Assembly: GCF_900187285.1 (NCBI RefSeq)
Contig: NZ_LT906470.1
Span: 417,501 to 481,500 of the forward strand
DNA from: Veillonella rodentium
GTDB taxonomy: Bacteria; Bacillota; Negativicutes; Veillonellales; Veillonellaceae
Reading direction: 5' to 3'
DNA length: 64,000 nt
Below, in pieces: positions 43,657-53,913 of the stretch. The notes under the pieces were generated by a model. It had not been told where the DNA came from and ran no database searches. It worked only from the letters and a program-made list of their open reading frames with translations. Positions within the stretch are counted from its first letter, which is position 1; each line of letters opens with the position of its first letter. The position numbers and the translations under genes were made by a program.

Positions 43657-44356
43657 GACTGATGATATCGGCGCTATCGCTATTGTGAGCAATAGCGTCG
43701 GCAGTATCACGACCGATGTAGGGAATGGTGGTATGGGTAATAAAGTTGTGAAGAAGAGACTGGCCCTCTTTGCCAGCGGTCGCGGTTCTAACGGAGAGGC
43801 TCTTTATAAGGCCATGTGTGACGACTATATTAACGGGACATTCGTTGTAATTATTACGGACCATCATGATGCGGGGATTGTACAGCGTGCGGACGGGTGG
43901 GGGATTCCCATCGTCGTCATAGAACGGTCGGATTATGATTCCAAGGCGGATTTTGAGTCCGCTCAATTAGAGGCCCTCGCGCCTTATGGGGTGGACGGAA
44001 TCGTACTCGCCGGATATATGCGTATCCTCGGATGTCAGTTAATCGACAGCTATGAGCATCGGATTTTAAATATTCATCCCGCTTTATTGCCGTCTTTTCC
44101 GGGCTTGCATGGACATCAACAGGCTATTGAGGCGGGCGTAAAGGTAACGGGATGTACCGTTCATTTTGTAGATACCGGTATGGATACGGGGCCCATTATT
44201 ATGCAGAATACGGTGCCTGTATTGCCCGATGATACGGAGGATACGTTGAGTGAACGGTTATTACCCGTAGAACATGCTACATACGTTGAGGCATTGCGAT
44301 TATTTTGTGCTGATAAGCTTTCTGTTGAGGGGCGCATCGTACGCATTGAAGAATAA
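43649..44356 (+). CDS. purN: Phosphoribosylglycinamide formyltransferase
   Basis: A folate-dependent GAR transformylase. The family core starts at KKRLALFASGRGSN; catalytic Asn and His are in LNIHPALLPSFPG and the Asp in HFVDTGMDTGPII. From ATG 43649, which overlaps the purM stop and has AAAGGGG upstream, the protein has 235 residues with about 30 extra N-terminal residues not typical of PurN. ATG 43733 (TAGGGA upstream) gives the usual 207. Either could be used; I kept the coupled start. The extra segment has no recognised motif. Confidence 0.92.
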   Translation: MHETDDIGAIAIVSNSVGSITTDVGNGGMGNKVVKKRLALFASGRGSNGEALYKAMCDDYINGTFVVIITDHHDAGIVQRADGWGIPIVVIERSDYDSKADFESAQLEALAPYGVDGIVLAGYMRILGCQLIDSYEHRILNIHPALLPSFPGLHGHQQAIEAGVKVTGCTVHFVDTGMDTGPIIMQNTVPVLPDDTEDTLSERLLPVEHATYVEALRLFCADKLSVEGRIVRIEE

Positions 44357-44395
44357 GATTGTCATTCTGTGCGAAAACAGAGGTTGGGAGGATAT

Positions 44396-45925
44396 ATGAT
44401 TAAGAATGCACTTTTAAGTGTATCCGATAAAACGGGGATTATAGATTTTGCAAAGGGATTAGTTGAGTTAGGTGTCACCATTTACTCTACAGGCGGTACA
44501 TTGAAAGTCATCGCTGATGCAGGCATCCCCGTAAAGTCTGTTGAATCCTTGACGGGCTTTCCAGAAATGATGGATGGTCGCGTGAAAACATTACATCCAA
44601 AGGTGCATGGCGGTATTTTGGCTATTCGAGATAATAAAGAGCATCAGCAGGCGATGGCGGAACACGGTATTGAACCTATCGATTTGGTGGCGGTCAACTT
44701 GTATCCGTTCCGGGAAACCATTGCAAAACCCGATGTATCGCTGGAGGAGGCTATTGAGAACATCGATATCGGCGGTCCTACAATGGTACGGTCGGCTGCG
44801 AAGAATCACGCATATGTAGGGATTGTGGTCAACCCGAATCACTATGATGAAGTTCTTCACATGTTAAAGACAGACGGTGAATTGTCAAAAAAATATCGTT
44901 TCGCTTTGGCGAAGGAAGCCTTTGCACATACGGCGGCTTATGATATAGCTATTGCTAATTACATGAGCACCATTCTGAAAGAAGGTCCTACACCGCCTGA
45001 ATATTTAAGCGCTTATGAAAAGGTGACCGATCTCCGGTATGGTGAAAATCCCCATCAACGGGCTGCTTTCTATAGGGAAATCGGTACGGCTCATGGTATG
45101 GGGGCATTAAAGCAGTTACACGGCAAGGAGTTGTCTTATAACAATATTGTGGATATGGAAGCGGCCTGGAATATGGTGTGGGAATTTACGGAGCCCGCGG
45201 CCTGTATCATTAAACACACGAATCCATGCGGAGCCGCTACGGCAGATACATTGAAGGATGCTTATGTATCGGCTTATGAAGCGGATTCCGTTTCGGCCTT
45301 TGGCGGTATCGTTGCACTTAATCGCGAAGTGGACGGCCCGACGGCGGAGGAAATGAGTCATATCTTTTTAGAAGTTATCATGGCGCCGGCTTTCACAGAG
45401 GAAGCGTTGATCATTTTAGAAGCTAAAAAGAATATACGCCTTATCGAATTGTCGAAACCGGAATCGGGGCAAATGACGGTAAAGAAAGTTTCCGGCGGTT
45501 TATTGGTGCAAACGGAGGATGATATCGTTGAGGACCGCGCTAATTATAGAGTGGTGACGAAGGTGCAGCCTACGGAGGCGCAGTGGAAGGCTCTTGAATT
45601 TGCGTGGAAGATAGTAAAGCATGTGAAATCAAATGCCATACTCATTTCCAATGAGCATCATACATTGGGCGTCGGTGCGGGACAGATGAATCGTGTCGGC
45701 TCCGCTAATATCGCACTGGAACAGGCGGGTGAGGCGGCTCATGGTGCCGTTATGGCATCGGATGCGTTTTTCCCGTTCGGCGATACCGTTGAAGCGGCGG
45801 CGAAGCATGGTATTGCGGCGATTATCCAGCCCGGCGGATCCATTCGGGATGAGGAATCCATCAAGGCTGCCGACGAAGCGGGCATAGCCATGGTATTTAC
45901 CGGCATTCGTCATTTTAAACATTGA
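44396..45925 (+). CDS. purH: Bifunctional AICAR transformylase/IMP cyclohydrolase
   Basis: A 509-residue enzyme for the last two steps to IMP. ATG 44396 (GGGAGG upstream) begins [20 protein letters not shown], the standard PurH start. The N-terminal MGS-like cyclohydrolase domain (~1-190) has [10 protein letters not shown] and [13 protein letters not shown]. The C-terminal transformylase domain carries LRYGENPHQ and KHTNPCGAA, with [10 protein letters not shown] near the end. It is the sixth gene of the operon. Confidence 0.97.
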   Translation: MIKNALLSVSDKTGIIDFAKGLVELGVTIYSTGGTLKVIADAGIPVKSVESLTGFPEMMDGRVKTLHPKVHGGILAIRDNKEHQQAMAEHGIEPIDLVAVNLYPFRETIAKPDVSLEEAIENIDIGGPTMVRSAAKNHAYVGIVVNPNHYDEVLHMLKTDGELSKKYRFALAKEAFAHTAAYDIAIANYMSTILKEGPTPPEYLSAYEKVTDLRYGENPHQRAAFYREIGTAHGMGALKQLHGKELSYNNIVDMEAAWNMVWEFTEPAACIIKHTNPCGAATADTLKDAYVSAYEADSVSAFGGIVALNREVDGPTAEEMSHIFLEVIMAPAFTEEALIILEAKKNIRLIELSKPESGQMTVKKVSGGLLVQTEDDIVEDRANYRVVTKVQPTEAQWKALEFAWKIVKHVKSNAILISNEHHTLGVGAGQMNRVGSANIALEQAGEAAHGAVMASDAFFPFGDTVEAAAKHGIAAIIQPGGSIRDEESIKAADEAGIAMVFTGIRHFKH

Positions 45926-46022
45926 TATAGGAACATGGAATGCAGTATTGCCAGAGTATATATTCATTTTAATATATTTTAGTTATGAAACTTGGCGCAT
46001 TAGGCGCCGGACGGAGGACTCT

Positions 46023-47285
46023 ATGAAAGTATGTGTCATCGGCAGTGGTGGCCGCGAGCATGCCTTGGCTTGGCGCCTCTCTATCAGCCCCAGTGTAACG
46101 AAGGTATACGCTGTTCCCGGCAGTGCGGCCATGTCCGGTTGTGCCGAGTTGGTAGGAATCGACTGGAAGCAAACAGAACACTTGATTCAGTTTCTGAAAG
46201 ATAATCAGGTGGACCTTGTCGTCATCGGTCCTGAAGCCCCGCTTGTGGCAGGGCTTAGCGATAGTTTGTGCAGCGCAGGTATTCCCGTGTTCGGTCCGTC
46301 CAAGGCGGCGGCTCAACTGGAAGGTTCCAAGGTCTTTGCGAAGGAGCTGATGAAACGCTATGATATTCCGACCGCTGCATATGGCGTATTTTCCGACGTT
46401 GAATCCGCAAAGTCATTTATTGATGATACGGGGGCGCCCATCGTAGTGAAGGCCGACGGTCTCGCTGCGGGCAAGGGCGTCGTTGTAGCCATGACCGTGG
46501 ACGAAGCGTATGCAGCCGTGGAGGATATGCTCAGCGGTAATCGTTTCGGTGAGGCCGGGCATACCGTGGTTATAGAGGAATTCATGGTCGGTGAAGAGGC
46601 GAGCTTGCTCGCATTTGTGGACGGCGAGACGGTGGTTCCCATGATTGCATCTCAAGATCACAAGCGCATTTTTGACGGCGACAAAGGCCCTAATACAGGC
46701 GGTATGGGGACCTATGCTCCCGCTCCGGTTCTGACCGATGAACTTCGGGATGAGGCGATGCGGAGGATTTTAAATCCCGTTGTAAAAGCATTGGCTGATG
46801 AAGGTATGCCGTATGTGGGCTGTCTGTATGCGGGACTCATGATTACAGATGAAGGCCCGAAGGTGGTCGAGTTCAATGCGCGTTTCGGCGATCCTGAAAC
46901 ACAAGTGGTATTGCCTTTACTGGACAGCGATTTGGGCGAAGTTATGATGTCCTGTGCCGAGGGTACATTGAAAGCGGAAGAGGTGCGGTGGAAGCAATCA
47001 TCCGCTGCCTGCGTCATCCTTGCATCGAAAGGCTATCCGGAAACATCTTCGAAAGGTGATGTGATTAAGGGGGATATCGAACCCTATGATACGACTATCG
47101 TATTCCATTCCGGTACAAAGCTCGTCGACCATCAGTATGTGACCGATGGCGGTCGCGTTCTGGGCGTCGTGGGACTCGGGAAGGATCTTCAGACGGCTCT
47201 GGACCGAGCCTATGGACGAATAGAGCATATTTCCTTTGACGGTATGCAATACCGTAAGGATATCGGTGCTAAAGCTTTCAAATAA
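46023..47285 (+). CDS. purD: Phosphoribosylamine-glycine ligase
   Basis: A 420-residue ATP-grasp enzyme, second step of the purine pathway. ATG 46023 (ACGGAGG upstream) starts [17 protein letters not shown], the hallmark of PurD; the frame is open from 45948 but without family residues. Further motifs: [33 protein letters not shown] and [10 protein letters not shown]. It is the last gene of the operon. A small G/C hairpin just upstream (GGCGC...GCGCC) might tune its translation. Confidence 0.97.
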   Translation: MKVCVIGSGGREHALAWRLSISPSVTKVYAVPGSAAMSGCAELVGIDWKQTEHLIQFLKDNQVDLVVIGPEAPLVAGLSDSLCSAGIPVFGPSKAAAQLEGSKVFAKELMKRYDIPTAAYGVFSDVESAKSFIDDTGAPIVVKADGLAAGKGVVVAMTVDEAYAAVEDMLSGNRFGEAGHTVVIEEFMVGEEASLLAFVDGETVVPMIASQDHKRIFDGDKGPNTGGMGTYAPAPVLTDELRDEAMRRILNPVVKALADEGMPYVGCLYAGLMITDEGPKVVEFNARFGDPETQVVLPLLDSDLGEVMMSCAEGTLKAEEVRWKQSSAACVILASKGYPETSSKGDVIKGDIEPYDTTIVFHSGTKLVDHQYVTDGGRVLGVVGLGKDLQTALDRAYGRIEHISFDGMQYRKDIGAKAFK

Positions 47286-47314
47286 ATAATTCTCTACATC
47301 GTGGAATTGCGCAT

Positions 47315-47360
47315 GACCCTTCCGGTGGTAAAGTGAAATAACCTTATCATTGGGAGGGTC
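47315..47360 (+). terminator. Hairpin after purD
   Basis: GACCCT (47315-47320) and AGGGTC (47355-47360) close a long stem that continues with TCC/GGG and GTGGTAA/TTATCAT. There is no T-run, so termination may be partial or factor-dependent. Confidence 0.55.
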
Positions 47361-47390
47361 TATGCTATGTGTCATGGCCGGAGTGGAGGA

Positions 47391-47418
47391 TTGTTTTATT
47401 TCTTATTTATGATATAAT
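47391..47418 (+). promoter_or_regulatory. Promoter of the menaquinone operon
   Basis: TTGTTT (47391-47396), 16 bp, TATAAT (47413-47418). It gives a ~160-base leader before menF. Confidence 0.7.
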
Positions 47419-47430
47419 GAAAACGTGAAA

Positions 47431-47540
47431 GAGCCCGTTAACGTGCTAGGGCGTTAGGCTCATATCAAAAATGTAGAAACTTTTAACGATGACGCCTGAC
47501 GTGTAAGAGGACTAAATCTTTTATACGTTAGGCGTTTTAT
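47431..47540 (+). promoter_or_regulatory. Two-state terminator/antiterminator leader of menF
   Basis: Hairpin 1 pairs GAGCC (47431-47435) and TAACG (47439-47443) with CGTTA (47452-47456) and GGCTC (47457-47461). The terminator is an 18-bp stem (47492-47509 with 47518-47535, three G-U pairs) followed by TTTTATAT. The 3' arm of hairpin 1 (CGTTAGGC, 47452-47459) can instead pair with the 5' arm of the terminator (GCCTGACG, 47494-47501), a classic antiterminator. The ligand is unknown. No T-box or known riboswitch core was recognised. Confidence 0.65.
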
Positions 47541-47586
47541 ATGATGAATATCTGATTACATAAATAGCGATAAGCGATATACGATT

Positions 47587-48729
47587 ATGATATATAATAA
47601 AGAACCGTTGGAACTGAATAGCCCCGTAGCTTTTTGGCTCAATTTTCCGAATGAGGAACGCGTGTTTTGGGTGGATCGTCAAAGTGACCGTATCGTTGTC
47701 GGTGCCAAGCGCTTGGCGACGGTTCTCGATGACGAAGACCGTAAATGGTATGCCTATGTATTTTATGGGGATACTTTTTTTGATGCCTCGAATGACCCTA
47801 AATGGGAGGGGATGGGGCATGAGATGATTGCTTTCACCCATTACTATATTGTGGAAAACGGGGAATCTTTTTACCTATATGCGGGGGAACCGGCAGTAAT
47901 CGAGGACGTACCGGTGCCGCGCGTACGCCATGAGTATGCGGAAACGAGTGATGATAGAGCCGACTGGGACCGTTTGATGAATGCTATCGGTGAAAGCATT
48001 GCGCATGGAAAAACGACAAAGGTCGTTGCATCCCGCGAGGTTCAGTTTACGAGTCCGGAACCTTTTAATGTGGCAAGCATTTTGGCTAATTTGGCGGATA
48101 ATAATCCGAATTGTTTTATTTTCGGGTATGAAAAGGATGGTCGCACATTTTTAGGCGCTTCGCCGGAGATTCTGGTGCGCCATCGAGGCAGCGAAATCTT
48201 GAGCTATGCGTTGGCCGGAACAGCGCCGAAGGATGGCCCAAATGCGTGGACAAAGGAACAGTTGCTTACAGATTCTAAGAATTTGCTTGAGCACAATATC
48301 GTACGGGACCGGATTCTGAATACCATGAAAGACATTACGCCTCATGTATCGGTAGGGGAAACGGGCATTATGGAGCTGGCTCATCTATACCACTTACGCA
48401 CCATCATTACCGCTACAGATTCGACGAAGCCCTTGGTCGAATGGGCGAAATTGCTGCATCCTACACCGGCCCTCGGCGGTGAACCGCGGGAGCAGGCGCT
48501 TGCTCTGTTACAGAAATATGAAACCCATGAGCGAGGTATGTATGCGGCGCCATTCGGTTTTATGAAAGACATGGGGGATGGCATCGTCGTCGTGGCCATT
48601 CGGTCGGCTCTCGTTATAGGTAATACCCTGTATGCCTACGCCGGTTGCGGTGTCGTAGGCGACTCCGATGCGGATGCGGAGTATGAGGAAACTAACAATA
48701 AAATGAGAACCATATTAGATGCATTATAA
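47587..48729 (+). CDS. menF: Isochorismate synthase
   Basis: A 380-residue chorismate-binding enzyme that opens the classical menaquinone pathway. The C-terminal catalytic part (~120-375) shows ASREVQF, FLGASPEILVRH, ALAGTAPK, HLYHLRTIITA, LHPTPALGGEPRE and YAAPFGFMKD, the MenF/EntC signature. The N-terminal ~110 residues are divergent. The ATG has no strong ribosome binding site nearby (AAGCGAT), which may fit its leader-controlled expression. First gene of the men operon. Confidence 0.9.
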   Translation: MIYNKEPLELNSPVAFWLNFPNEERVFWVDRQSDRIVVGAKRLATVLDDEDRKWYAYVFYGDTFFDASNDPKWEGMGHEMIAFTHYYIVENGESFYLYAGEPAVIEDVPVPRVRHEYAETSDDRADWDRLMNAIGESIAHGKTTKVVASREVQFTSPEPFNVASILANLADNNPNCFIFGYEKDGRTFLGASPEILVRHRGSEILSYALAGTAPKDGPNAWTKEQLLTDSKNLLEHNIVRDRILNTMKDITPHVSVGETGIMELAHLYHLRTIITATDSTKPLVEWAKLLHPTPALGGEPREQALALLQKYETHERGMYAAPFGFMKDMGDGIVVVAIRSALVIGNTLYAYAGCGVVGDSDADAEYEETNNKMRTILDAL

Positions 48730-48850
48730 ATTTCTCGTAGTTATGGCTGGTCAGCATGCGAAAAGCCTCCAAGGCCACCTACTTCGCTTCGCGAAGCCGC
48801 CAAGTCGTTTTTCTCATGCTAACCAGCCTTTTTGACTAATTTATAATGCA
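48720..48850. repeat. 131-bp nested inverted-repeat element between menF and menD
   Basis: Perfect 13-bp ends TGCATTATAAATT (48720-48732) and its complement (48838-48850) enclose a second stem, GGCTGGTCAGCATG (48745-48758) with CATGCTAACCAGCC (48815-48828). A third small hairpin, CTTCGC/GCGAAG, sits at the centre. The left end contains the menF stop codon. The shape is like a palindromic mobile repeat or MITE. It may also act as an intraoperon terminator or processing site because TTTTT follows the second stem. Confidence 0.65.
48745..48833 (+). terminator. Terminator-like inner stem of the menF-menD element
   Basis: A 14-bp stem with one mismatch (arms 48745-48758 and 48815-48828), extended by GAAAA/TTTTC, is followed by five T. 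It would reduce transcription into menD. Confidence 0.6.
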
Positions 48851-48896
48851 TTTTTTGAACCACACCTTACCGAAGGGAAAAGTGAAAGGAATCGAA

Positions 48897-50678
48897 ATGA
48901 ACGAATATATTGCAGCCCTCGTAGACGAACTGCATCTGCTCGGCGTCCGGCATGTCGTATTTAGTCCGGGTTCGCGTTCTACGACGATGGCTATGCTCTT
49001 TACGGAGCATAAAGGCTTTGAAACATATATGAATATTGACGAACGGTCGGCTGCTTTTATGGCCTTAGGTATCGCAAAGGCTCATAAGCGGCCGGCAGTA
49101 CTGGTGTGCACATCAGGCTCTGCGGTGGCTCATTATTTACCGGCTATTTTAGAGGCTCAATATAGTGGCGTTCCGCTTATTATTTTGTCCGCCGACCGAC
49201 CTCATACATTACAACATGTGGGGGCTCCGCAGACGGTAGATCAGCAAAAGCTTTTCGGTACGGCTGTCAATTACTATGAGGAGCTATCTGTACCTCGCGA
49301 AGAACATTTCTATACGTATCCGCGTCAGGTGGCGCGCAAGGCGTATATGAAAGCAATGGACCTGAAGTGCGGTCCGGTACATATTAATGTACCTCTCTTT
49401 GAACCGTTGGTACCAGATTTTGATAGAAAGTACTTCAAGGCGGGTCGCATGAAACAACCGTTTTCATTGGTGACCGGTATGTTGCGGCCAAGCGAGGTTA
49501 AGCCCATTTATGAGGCGCTTTTGAACAAAAAGGTTCTCGTCTTGTCAGGCCCGTCTTGGAGTCTTGACGAAGAAATGGCTATTTTGGAATTGGGACATAT
49601 GCTTAAAGCGCCTATTCTTGCAGATCCGCTATCGAATATGCGCCGCATCGATGATGAGCATATCATTACCTCTTATGATGCATTCTTGGTTGATGAAAAT
49701 CGTCGTGATGCATTGCAACCGGACTGTATTTTACAAATCGGTCAGATGGTTGTATCCAAGCGTGTTCAACAATGGATAGGATCTATGGACGAGATGATGA
49801 TTATATCAGTGAGTCCTACTATGGATTATACGAATCCTATGGGAAATACGATCATGTATATTCAGTCGACGGCACAAGGTTTGATGAACGGTTTCAAAGG
49901 ATATACTTTTGAATTGCATTCTGCCGGTGCAGTGAATGCTACTGATACGACGAGTGTTTCGGCCGGTGTAGCGAATACATTTACCGGGACAGAGAACATT
50001 GCTGATGGTTGCGATCAAACGTTTGATACCTCTATCGATGAGTACCTTGCTGCATGGATTGATACGGAATCATACAGTCGTAATCAATTGGATGCGGTGG
50101 CGAAGGAATCGGAATTATTCGAAGGTCGAACCATCTATATGTTGCAACGATTCATGCCGAAGGACGGTCAAATCATGAGTGCCAACAGCATGAGCGTCCG
50201 CGATATGGATTACTTCTGGGCCGGTGGGCGCAGTGATGCGGATGTATACGGAAATCGCGGTACCAACGGAATCGACGGGACCGTGTCGACCGCATTAGGC
50301 CTGTCCACGAACGGAAAGACGACCGTATTACTGACGGGGGATTTGTCGTTCTTTCACGATTTGAACGGTTTTGCCATCGCAAAGACACATGAGCTGAATC
50401 TCACCATCGTCCTTCATAACAACGATGGGGGCGGCATTTTCCAATACTTGCCCCAAAAAGGCACGGAGCATTTCGATTATTTATTTAACACGTCGCAAGG
50501 TATTGACTATAGTGGTCTTGCCACATTATACGGTGTTGATTATGTGCGCGTTCGGAATAATGACGATTTAGAGGCGGCGTTCGCACAGTATATCGGTCAG
50601 TCGGGGGTACATATCATTGAAATTCCAACATCCAAGGAAGGAAGTCGAGAGTTGCATAAAAAATATCGGATCCACTGA
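48897..50678 (+). CDS. menD: SEPHCHC synthase
   Basis: A 593-residue thiamine-diphosphate enzyme adding the succinic semialdehyde unit from 2-oxoglutarate to isochorismate. ATG 48897 (GAAAGGAATCG upstream) starts MNEYIAALVDELHLLGVRH, the normal MenD start. FSPGSRSTTMAM and NIDERSAAF with the cofactor-activating Glu follow; the C-terminal ThDP site contains LTGDLSFFHDLNG and NNDGGGIFQYLPQ. Residues ~350-390 (Thr/Ala/Gly-rich) look like a loop insertion. menH starts one base after the stop. Confidence 0.96.
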   Translation: MNEYIAALVDELHLLGVRHVVFSPGSRSTTMAMLFTEHKGFETYMNIDERSAAFMALGIAKAHKRPAVLVCTSGSAVAHYLPAILEAQYSGVPLIILSADRPHTLQHVGAPQTVDQQKLFGTAVNYYEELSVPREEHFYTYPRQVARKAYMKAMDLKCGPVHINVPLFEPLVPDFDRKYFKAGRMKQPFSLVTGMLRPSEVKPIYEALLNKKVLVLSGPSWSLDEEMAILELGHMLKAPILADPLSNMRRIDDEHIITSYDAFLVDENRRDALQPDCILQIGQMVVSKRVQQWIGSMDEMMIISVSPTMDYTNPMGNTIMYIQSTAQGLMNGFKGYTFELHSAGAVNATDTTSVSAGVANTFTGTENIADGCDQTFDTSIDEYLAAWIDTESYSRNQLDAVAKESELFEGRTIYMLQRFMPKDGQIMSANSMSVRDMDYFWAGGRSDADVYGNRGTNGIDGTVSTALGLSTNGKTTVLLTGDLSFFHDLNGFAIAKTHELNLTIVLHNNDGGGIFQYLPQKGTEHFDYLFNTSQGIDYSGLATLYGVDYVRVRNNDDLEAAFAQYIGQSGVHIIEIPTSKEGSRELHKKYRIH

Positions 50679-50679
50679 T

Positions 50680-51504
50680 ATGCAACGCATGTATATAGAC
50701 TTAGGGGCCTATCGATACGGCTTGACTATTGTCGGCACCGGTGAGCCGCTGGTATGTCTTCACGGATTTTCCGAGTCCGGATATACATGGAACGGGATTA
50801 CACTGCCGGGGTATCGCATGATTCGCATCGATACGATCGGTCACGGTGATTCTGATGTTCCCGATGACGAGATGGCCTATACGATTCCCGTTATGCTGGA
50901 GGATTTGCATACGGTTCTGTATCATGTGGCCGGTGAAAGCTATCATCTGATGGGGTACTCCATGGGGGCGAGATTAGCCTTGCTCTATACATTGCAATAT
51001 GAGTCGGAGGTCAAACGCCTCATTTTAGAGAGCGGTTCCGTCGGCATTGCCGAGGATTCTGGACGTGAGGCGCGAAGACGAACTGATGAAGAGTTGGCTA
51101 AACGTATTGAAACTCACGATGGGGCGTGGTTTGCGGAGCATTGGGCGCAAGCGCCGATTTTTGCATCACAACAACGACTTTCACAGAAGCAACGGGAACT
51201 CATATATCGTAGACGTGCACATAACAGTCCGAATGCGTTAGCCGCTACATTGCGTGGATCGGGACAAGGTGTCATGCCCTATGTGGGAGATGATTTGAAA
51301 AAATTATCCGTCTCCGGACTATATGTGAGTGGCGCGTTGGACATAAAATATACTACAATAGGAAGAGATGTGTTCGGCACGATGTCGAACTTTCACCATG
51401 TCATCGTCGAAGGGGCGGGGCATAATGTGCACATAGAGCAGCCGCGCGCATTTGAGCAGGCGGTGCTGAATTTTTTAGATGAGAAAGGTTACATCCATGA
51501 GTAA
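50680..51504 (+). CDS. menH: SHCHC synthase (MenH, alpha/beta hydrolase)
   Basis: A 274-residue alpha/beta-hydrolase fold protein. Oxyanion [11 protein letters not shown], nucleophile elbow [10 protein letters not shown], and the final His in [11 protein letters not shown] give the catalytic triad of MenH, which removes pyruvate from SEPHCHC. ATG 50680 sits one base after the menD stop, and its ribosome binding site is within menD; the longer frame from 50617 is menD overlap. Position between menD and menB is the classical one. Confidence 0.9.
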   Translation: MQRMYIDLGAYRYGLTIVGTGEPLVCLHGFSESGYTWNGITLPGYRMIRIDTIGHGDSDVPDDEMAYTIPVMLEDLHTVLYHVAGESYHLMGYSMGARLALLYTLQYESEVKRLILESGSVGIAEDSGREARRRTDEELAKRIETHDGAWFAEHWAQAPIFASQQRLSQKQRELIYRRRAHNSPNALAATLRGSGQGVMPYVGDDLKKLSVSGLYVSGALDIKYTTIGRDVFGTMSNFHHVIVEGAGHNVHIEQPRAFEQAVLNFLDEKGYIHE

Positions 51505-52339
51505 ATTTGATTGGAAAGTACTAGATCGTAATTACGAAGACGTTATTTATGAGACTTATAACGGTATTGCAAAGATTACTATCAATCGTCCGCAGGTGCG
51601 CAACGCGTTCCGTCCGAAAACGGTTATGGAATTGATTGATGCGTTTACGGTGGCCCGTGAAGATAACGAAGTGGGCGTCATTGTATTGACAGGTGCAAAC
51701 CACGGACAAGGGGAAGACAAAGAAGCGTTTTGCTCCGGCGGTGACCAAAGCGTGCGCGGTCACGGCGGTTATGTAGGTGAAGATAATGTGCCGCGCCTTA
51801 ATGTTCTGGATCTGCAGCGTTTGATCCGCGTTATTCCTAAACCTGTTATCGCCATGGTAAACGGCTATGCTATCGGTGGCGGTCATGTATTGCATATCGT
51901 GTGCGACCTTACCATCGCCTCCGAAAATGCAAAGTTCGGACAGACCGGTCCTCGTGTAGGTTCTTTTGATGCCGGTTACGGTGCGGGCTATTTGGCGCGC
52001 ATGATCGGTCATAAACGGGCTCGTGAAGTTTGGTTCCTCTGTCGTCAATACACGGCTGCACAGGCTTATGAAATGGGTATGGTCAATTGCGTTGTGCCGT
52101 TCGATAAACTCGAAGAAGAAACGGTCCAATGGTGCAGCGAAATCCTTGAATTATCTCCTATGGCGTTGCGTATGTTGAAAGGGGCCTTCAATGCGGATAC
52201 GGACGGCCTTGCGGGCTTACAACAATTCGCAGGGGATGCGACGTTAATGTATTATACTATCGATGAAGCTAAGGAAGGTCGCGATGCGTTTAAGGAAAAA
52301 CGCAAACCTAACTTTAAGCAATTTCCTAAATTCCCTTAA
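51497..52339 (+). CDS. menB: 1,4-dihydroxy-2-naphthoyl-CoA synthase
   Basis: A 280-residue crotonase-fold enzyme closing the naphthoquinone ring. Seen: [62 protein letters not shown], and the C-terminal [12 protein letters not shown]. These are the MenB-specific segments. ATG 51497 overlaps the menH stop by 8 bp with GAAAGG upstream, so the genes are coupled. Confidence 0.97.
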   Translation: MSKFDWKVLDRNYEDVIYETYNGIAKITINRPQVRNAFRPKTVMELIDAFTVAREDNEVGVIVLTGANHGQGEDKEAFCSGGDQSVRGHGGYVGEDNVPRLNVLDLQRLIRVIPKPVIAMVNGYAIGGGHVLHIVCDLTIASENAKFGQTGPRVGSFDAGYGAGYLARMIGHKRAREVWFLCRQYTAAQAYEMGMVNCVVPFDKLEEETVQWCSEILELSPMALRMLKGAFNADTDGLAGLQQFAGDATLMYYTIDEAKEGRDAFKEKRKPNFKQFPKFP

Positions 52340-52428
52340 TGAAATAATGCATGAGGTGAGAGTCGTTCAGTATGAGGTGATATGTTTCGGCTCCCGCTGA
52401 TGTGTTTTGCTGATACGATTCGCATAGA

Positions 52429-52458
52429 GCGCCTCCTTGTGGGGCGCCTTTCTTTTAT
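52429..52458 (+). terminator. Hairpin between menB and menE
   Basis: GCGCCTC (52429-52435) pairs with GGGGCGC (52441-52447), followed by CTTTCTTTTAT. A weak intraoperon terminator or RNA-stability hairpin. Confidence 0.45.
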
Positions 52459-52493
52459 ATATGGAATATATTGATGATTCGATGAAAGGTAAT

Positions 52494-53885
52494 ATGATGG
52501 AGTGGTTACGTTACGGTGCTCGGCACTATCCCAATCGCATATGTATGAATGGGTATACCTACGAGGAGATATGCCGAGGGGTGATCTATGCAGCTCGTAG
52601 CCTGGAATCTCTAGATGCGTCGAGAATCGCTGTCTTATCCGATAATTCCGTGACGATGGCAATCTATATTTTGGCGGCTATGCTGGCTCATAAAGAGGTC
52701 CTCTTATTGAATGTACATCTTAAGACGAACGAGATTGAGACTCAACTGTCACAACTAGGTGTTACGACTGTATTGCACAGCATTGAGCGACGTCATCAGG
52801 TGCCGGACTCCGCTATTTCTGTTGCGTTTGAATCGTGTGAAAGTATCATTTCAGCCCCTGTGATAGAGGATACGTTTGACTGGACCTTTAACGATACGGA
52901 TGTTGCGGCCATTATGAATACGAGCGCCACGACAGGGCAGTTTAAGTCCGTTCCCTTGCGTTGGGGACAGATTCGTGCCCATGTAAAGGCGTCCCGATCT
53001 GTGTTAGGCGTGACCGATGAAGATAACTGGCTCATGGTGCTGCCGTTATTTCACGTAAGCGGCTTATCGATTCTGATGCGGTCCTTGTATAACGGCACGG
53101 CCGTTACGGTATTGCCGAAATATGATGAGGATAAGGTCCTTGATCTCATCAATTGTAATCGGATCAATATGATGTCATTGGTGCCTACCATTCTGACTCA
53201 CTTGGAGCCGAGAATTCAACATCATAACTTACGCGTCATCTTACTGGGCGGTGAATTTATTCCGCAGTCCCTTATTGAATCCTGTATAAAAAAGAATTTG
53301 CCGATTTATAAGACCTACGGAATGACAGAAACCTTTAGTCAAAGTGTGACATTTTCTGTGCTGGATTATCCTGATAAATCTGAGTCCGTGGGATTGCCGT
53401 TGCCGGGCATGACGGTACGCATTGTTGATGCCGATGAAGAGGGAATCGGTGAAATTCATCTGAAAGGCCCTATGGTCATGAGCGGTTATATCAATCGTGA
53501 ACCTATCGATGGTGATTTTAATACGGATGATATCGGCTATGTTGATGAGGACGGCTTTGTATATATCCTGAATCGACGTAAAGACCTCATCATTTCCGGC
53601 GGTGAAAATATTTATCCGAAAGAAATCGAGGACTTACTCTACACATTGGATGCCGTAAAAGAATGCGCTGTAGTACCTATGTCGCATTCGAAATGGGGGC
53701 AGGTGCCTGCACTCTTCTTGGCTTTTAATGATAATCAGAACCTTGGGGAAGATGAAATACTCGCTTTTTTACAGGAGCATTTAGCGAAATATAAGATTCC
53801 TCAATATGTACAGGTTATGGATTCTTTACCGAGAAACGGAACGGGAAAGATTATGCGCAATAGTCTTATTGCACGGGAGCGTTAA
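52494..53885 (+). CDS. menE: o-Succinylbenzoate-CoA ligase
   Basis: A 463-residue acyl-adenylate ligase (ANL family). Core motifs: MNTSATTGQFKSVPLRW (a P-loop with usual TSGTTG changed to TSATTG), YKTYGMTET, TDDIGYVDEDGFVYILNRRKD, SGGENIYPKEIE, and the C-terminal NGTGKIMR lysine. It activates o-succinylbenzoate with CoA. ATG 52494 has AAAGG close by; ATGs at 52461 and 52482 are alternatives. The Gly-to-Ala change in the P-loop is mild and compatible with activity. Confidence 0.92.
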   Translation: MMEWLRYGARHYPNRICMNGYTYEEICRGVIYAARSLESLDASRIAVLSDNSVTMAIYILAAMLAHKEVLLLNVHLKTNEIETQLSQLGVTTVLHSIERRHQVPDSAISVAFESCESIISAPVIEDTFDWTFNDTDVAAIMNTSATTGQFKSVPLRWGQIRAHVKASRSVLGVTDEDNWLMVLPLFHVSGLSILMRSLYNGTAVTVLPKYDEDKVLDLINCNRINMMSLVPTILTHLEPRIQHHNLRVILLGGEFIPQSLIESCIKKNLPIYKTYGMTETFSQSVTFSVLDYPDKSESVGLPLPGMTVRIVDADEEGIGEIHLKGPMVMSGYINREPIDGDFNTDDIGYVDEDGFVYILNRRKDLIISGGENIYPKEIEDLLYTLDAVKECAVVPMSHSKWGQVPALFLAFNDNQNLGEDEILAFLQEHLAKYKIPQYVQVMDSLPRNGTGKIMRNSLIARER

Positions 53886-53913
53886 TTTATTGCAGGTATG
53901 TAGTGAGGTGCTT

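Noticed and set aside
45990-46022. GGCGC-ATTA-GGCGCC hairpin before purD as an attenuator
   Set aside because: Too short and without a T-run; at most a minor translation effect.
51521-52129. 202-codon minus-strand frame across menB
   Set aside because: It is the reverse shadow of menB; no ribosome binding site, odd composition, and no family likeness.
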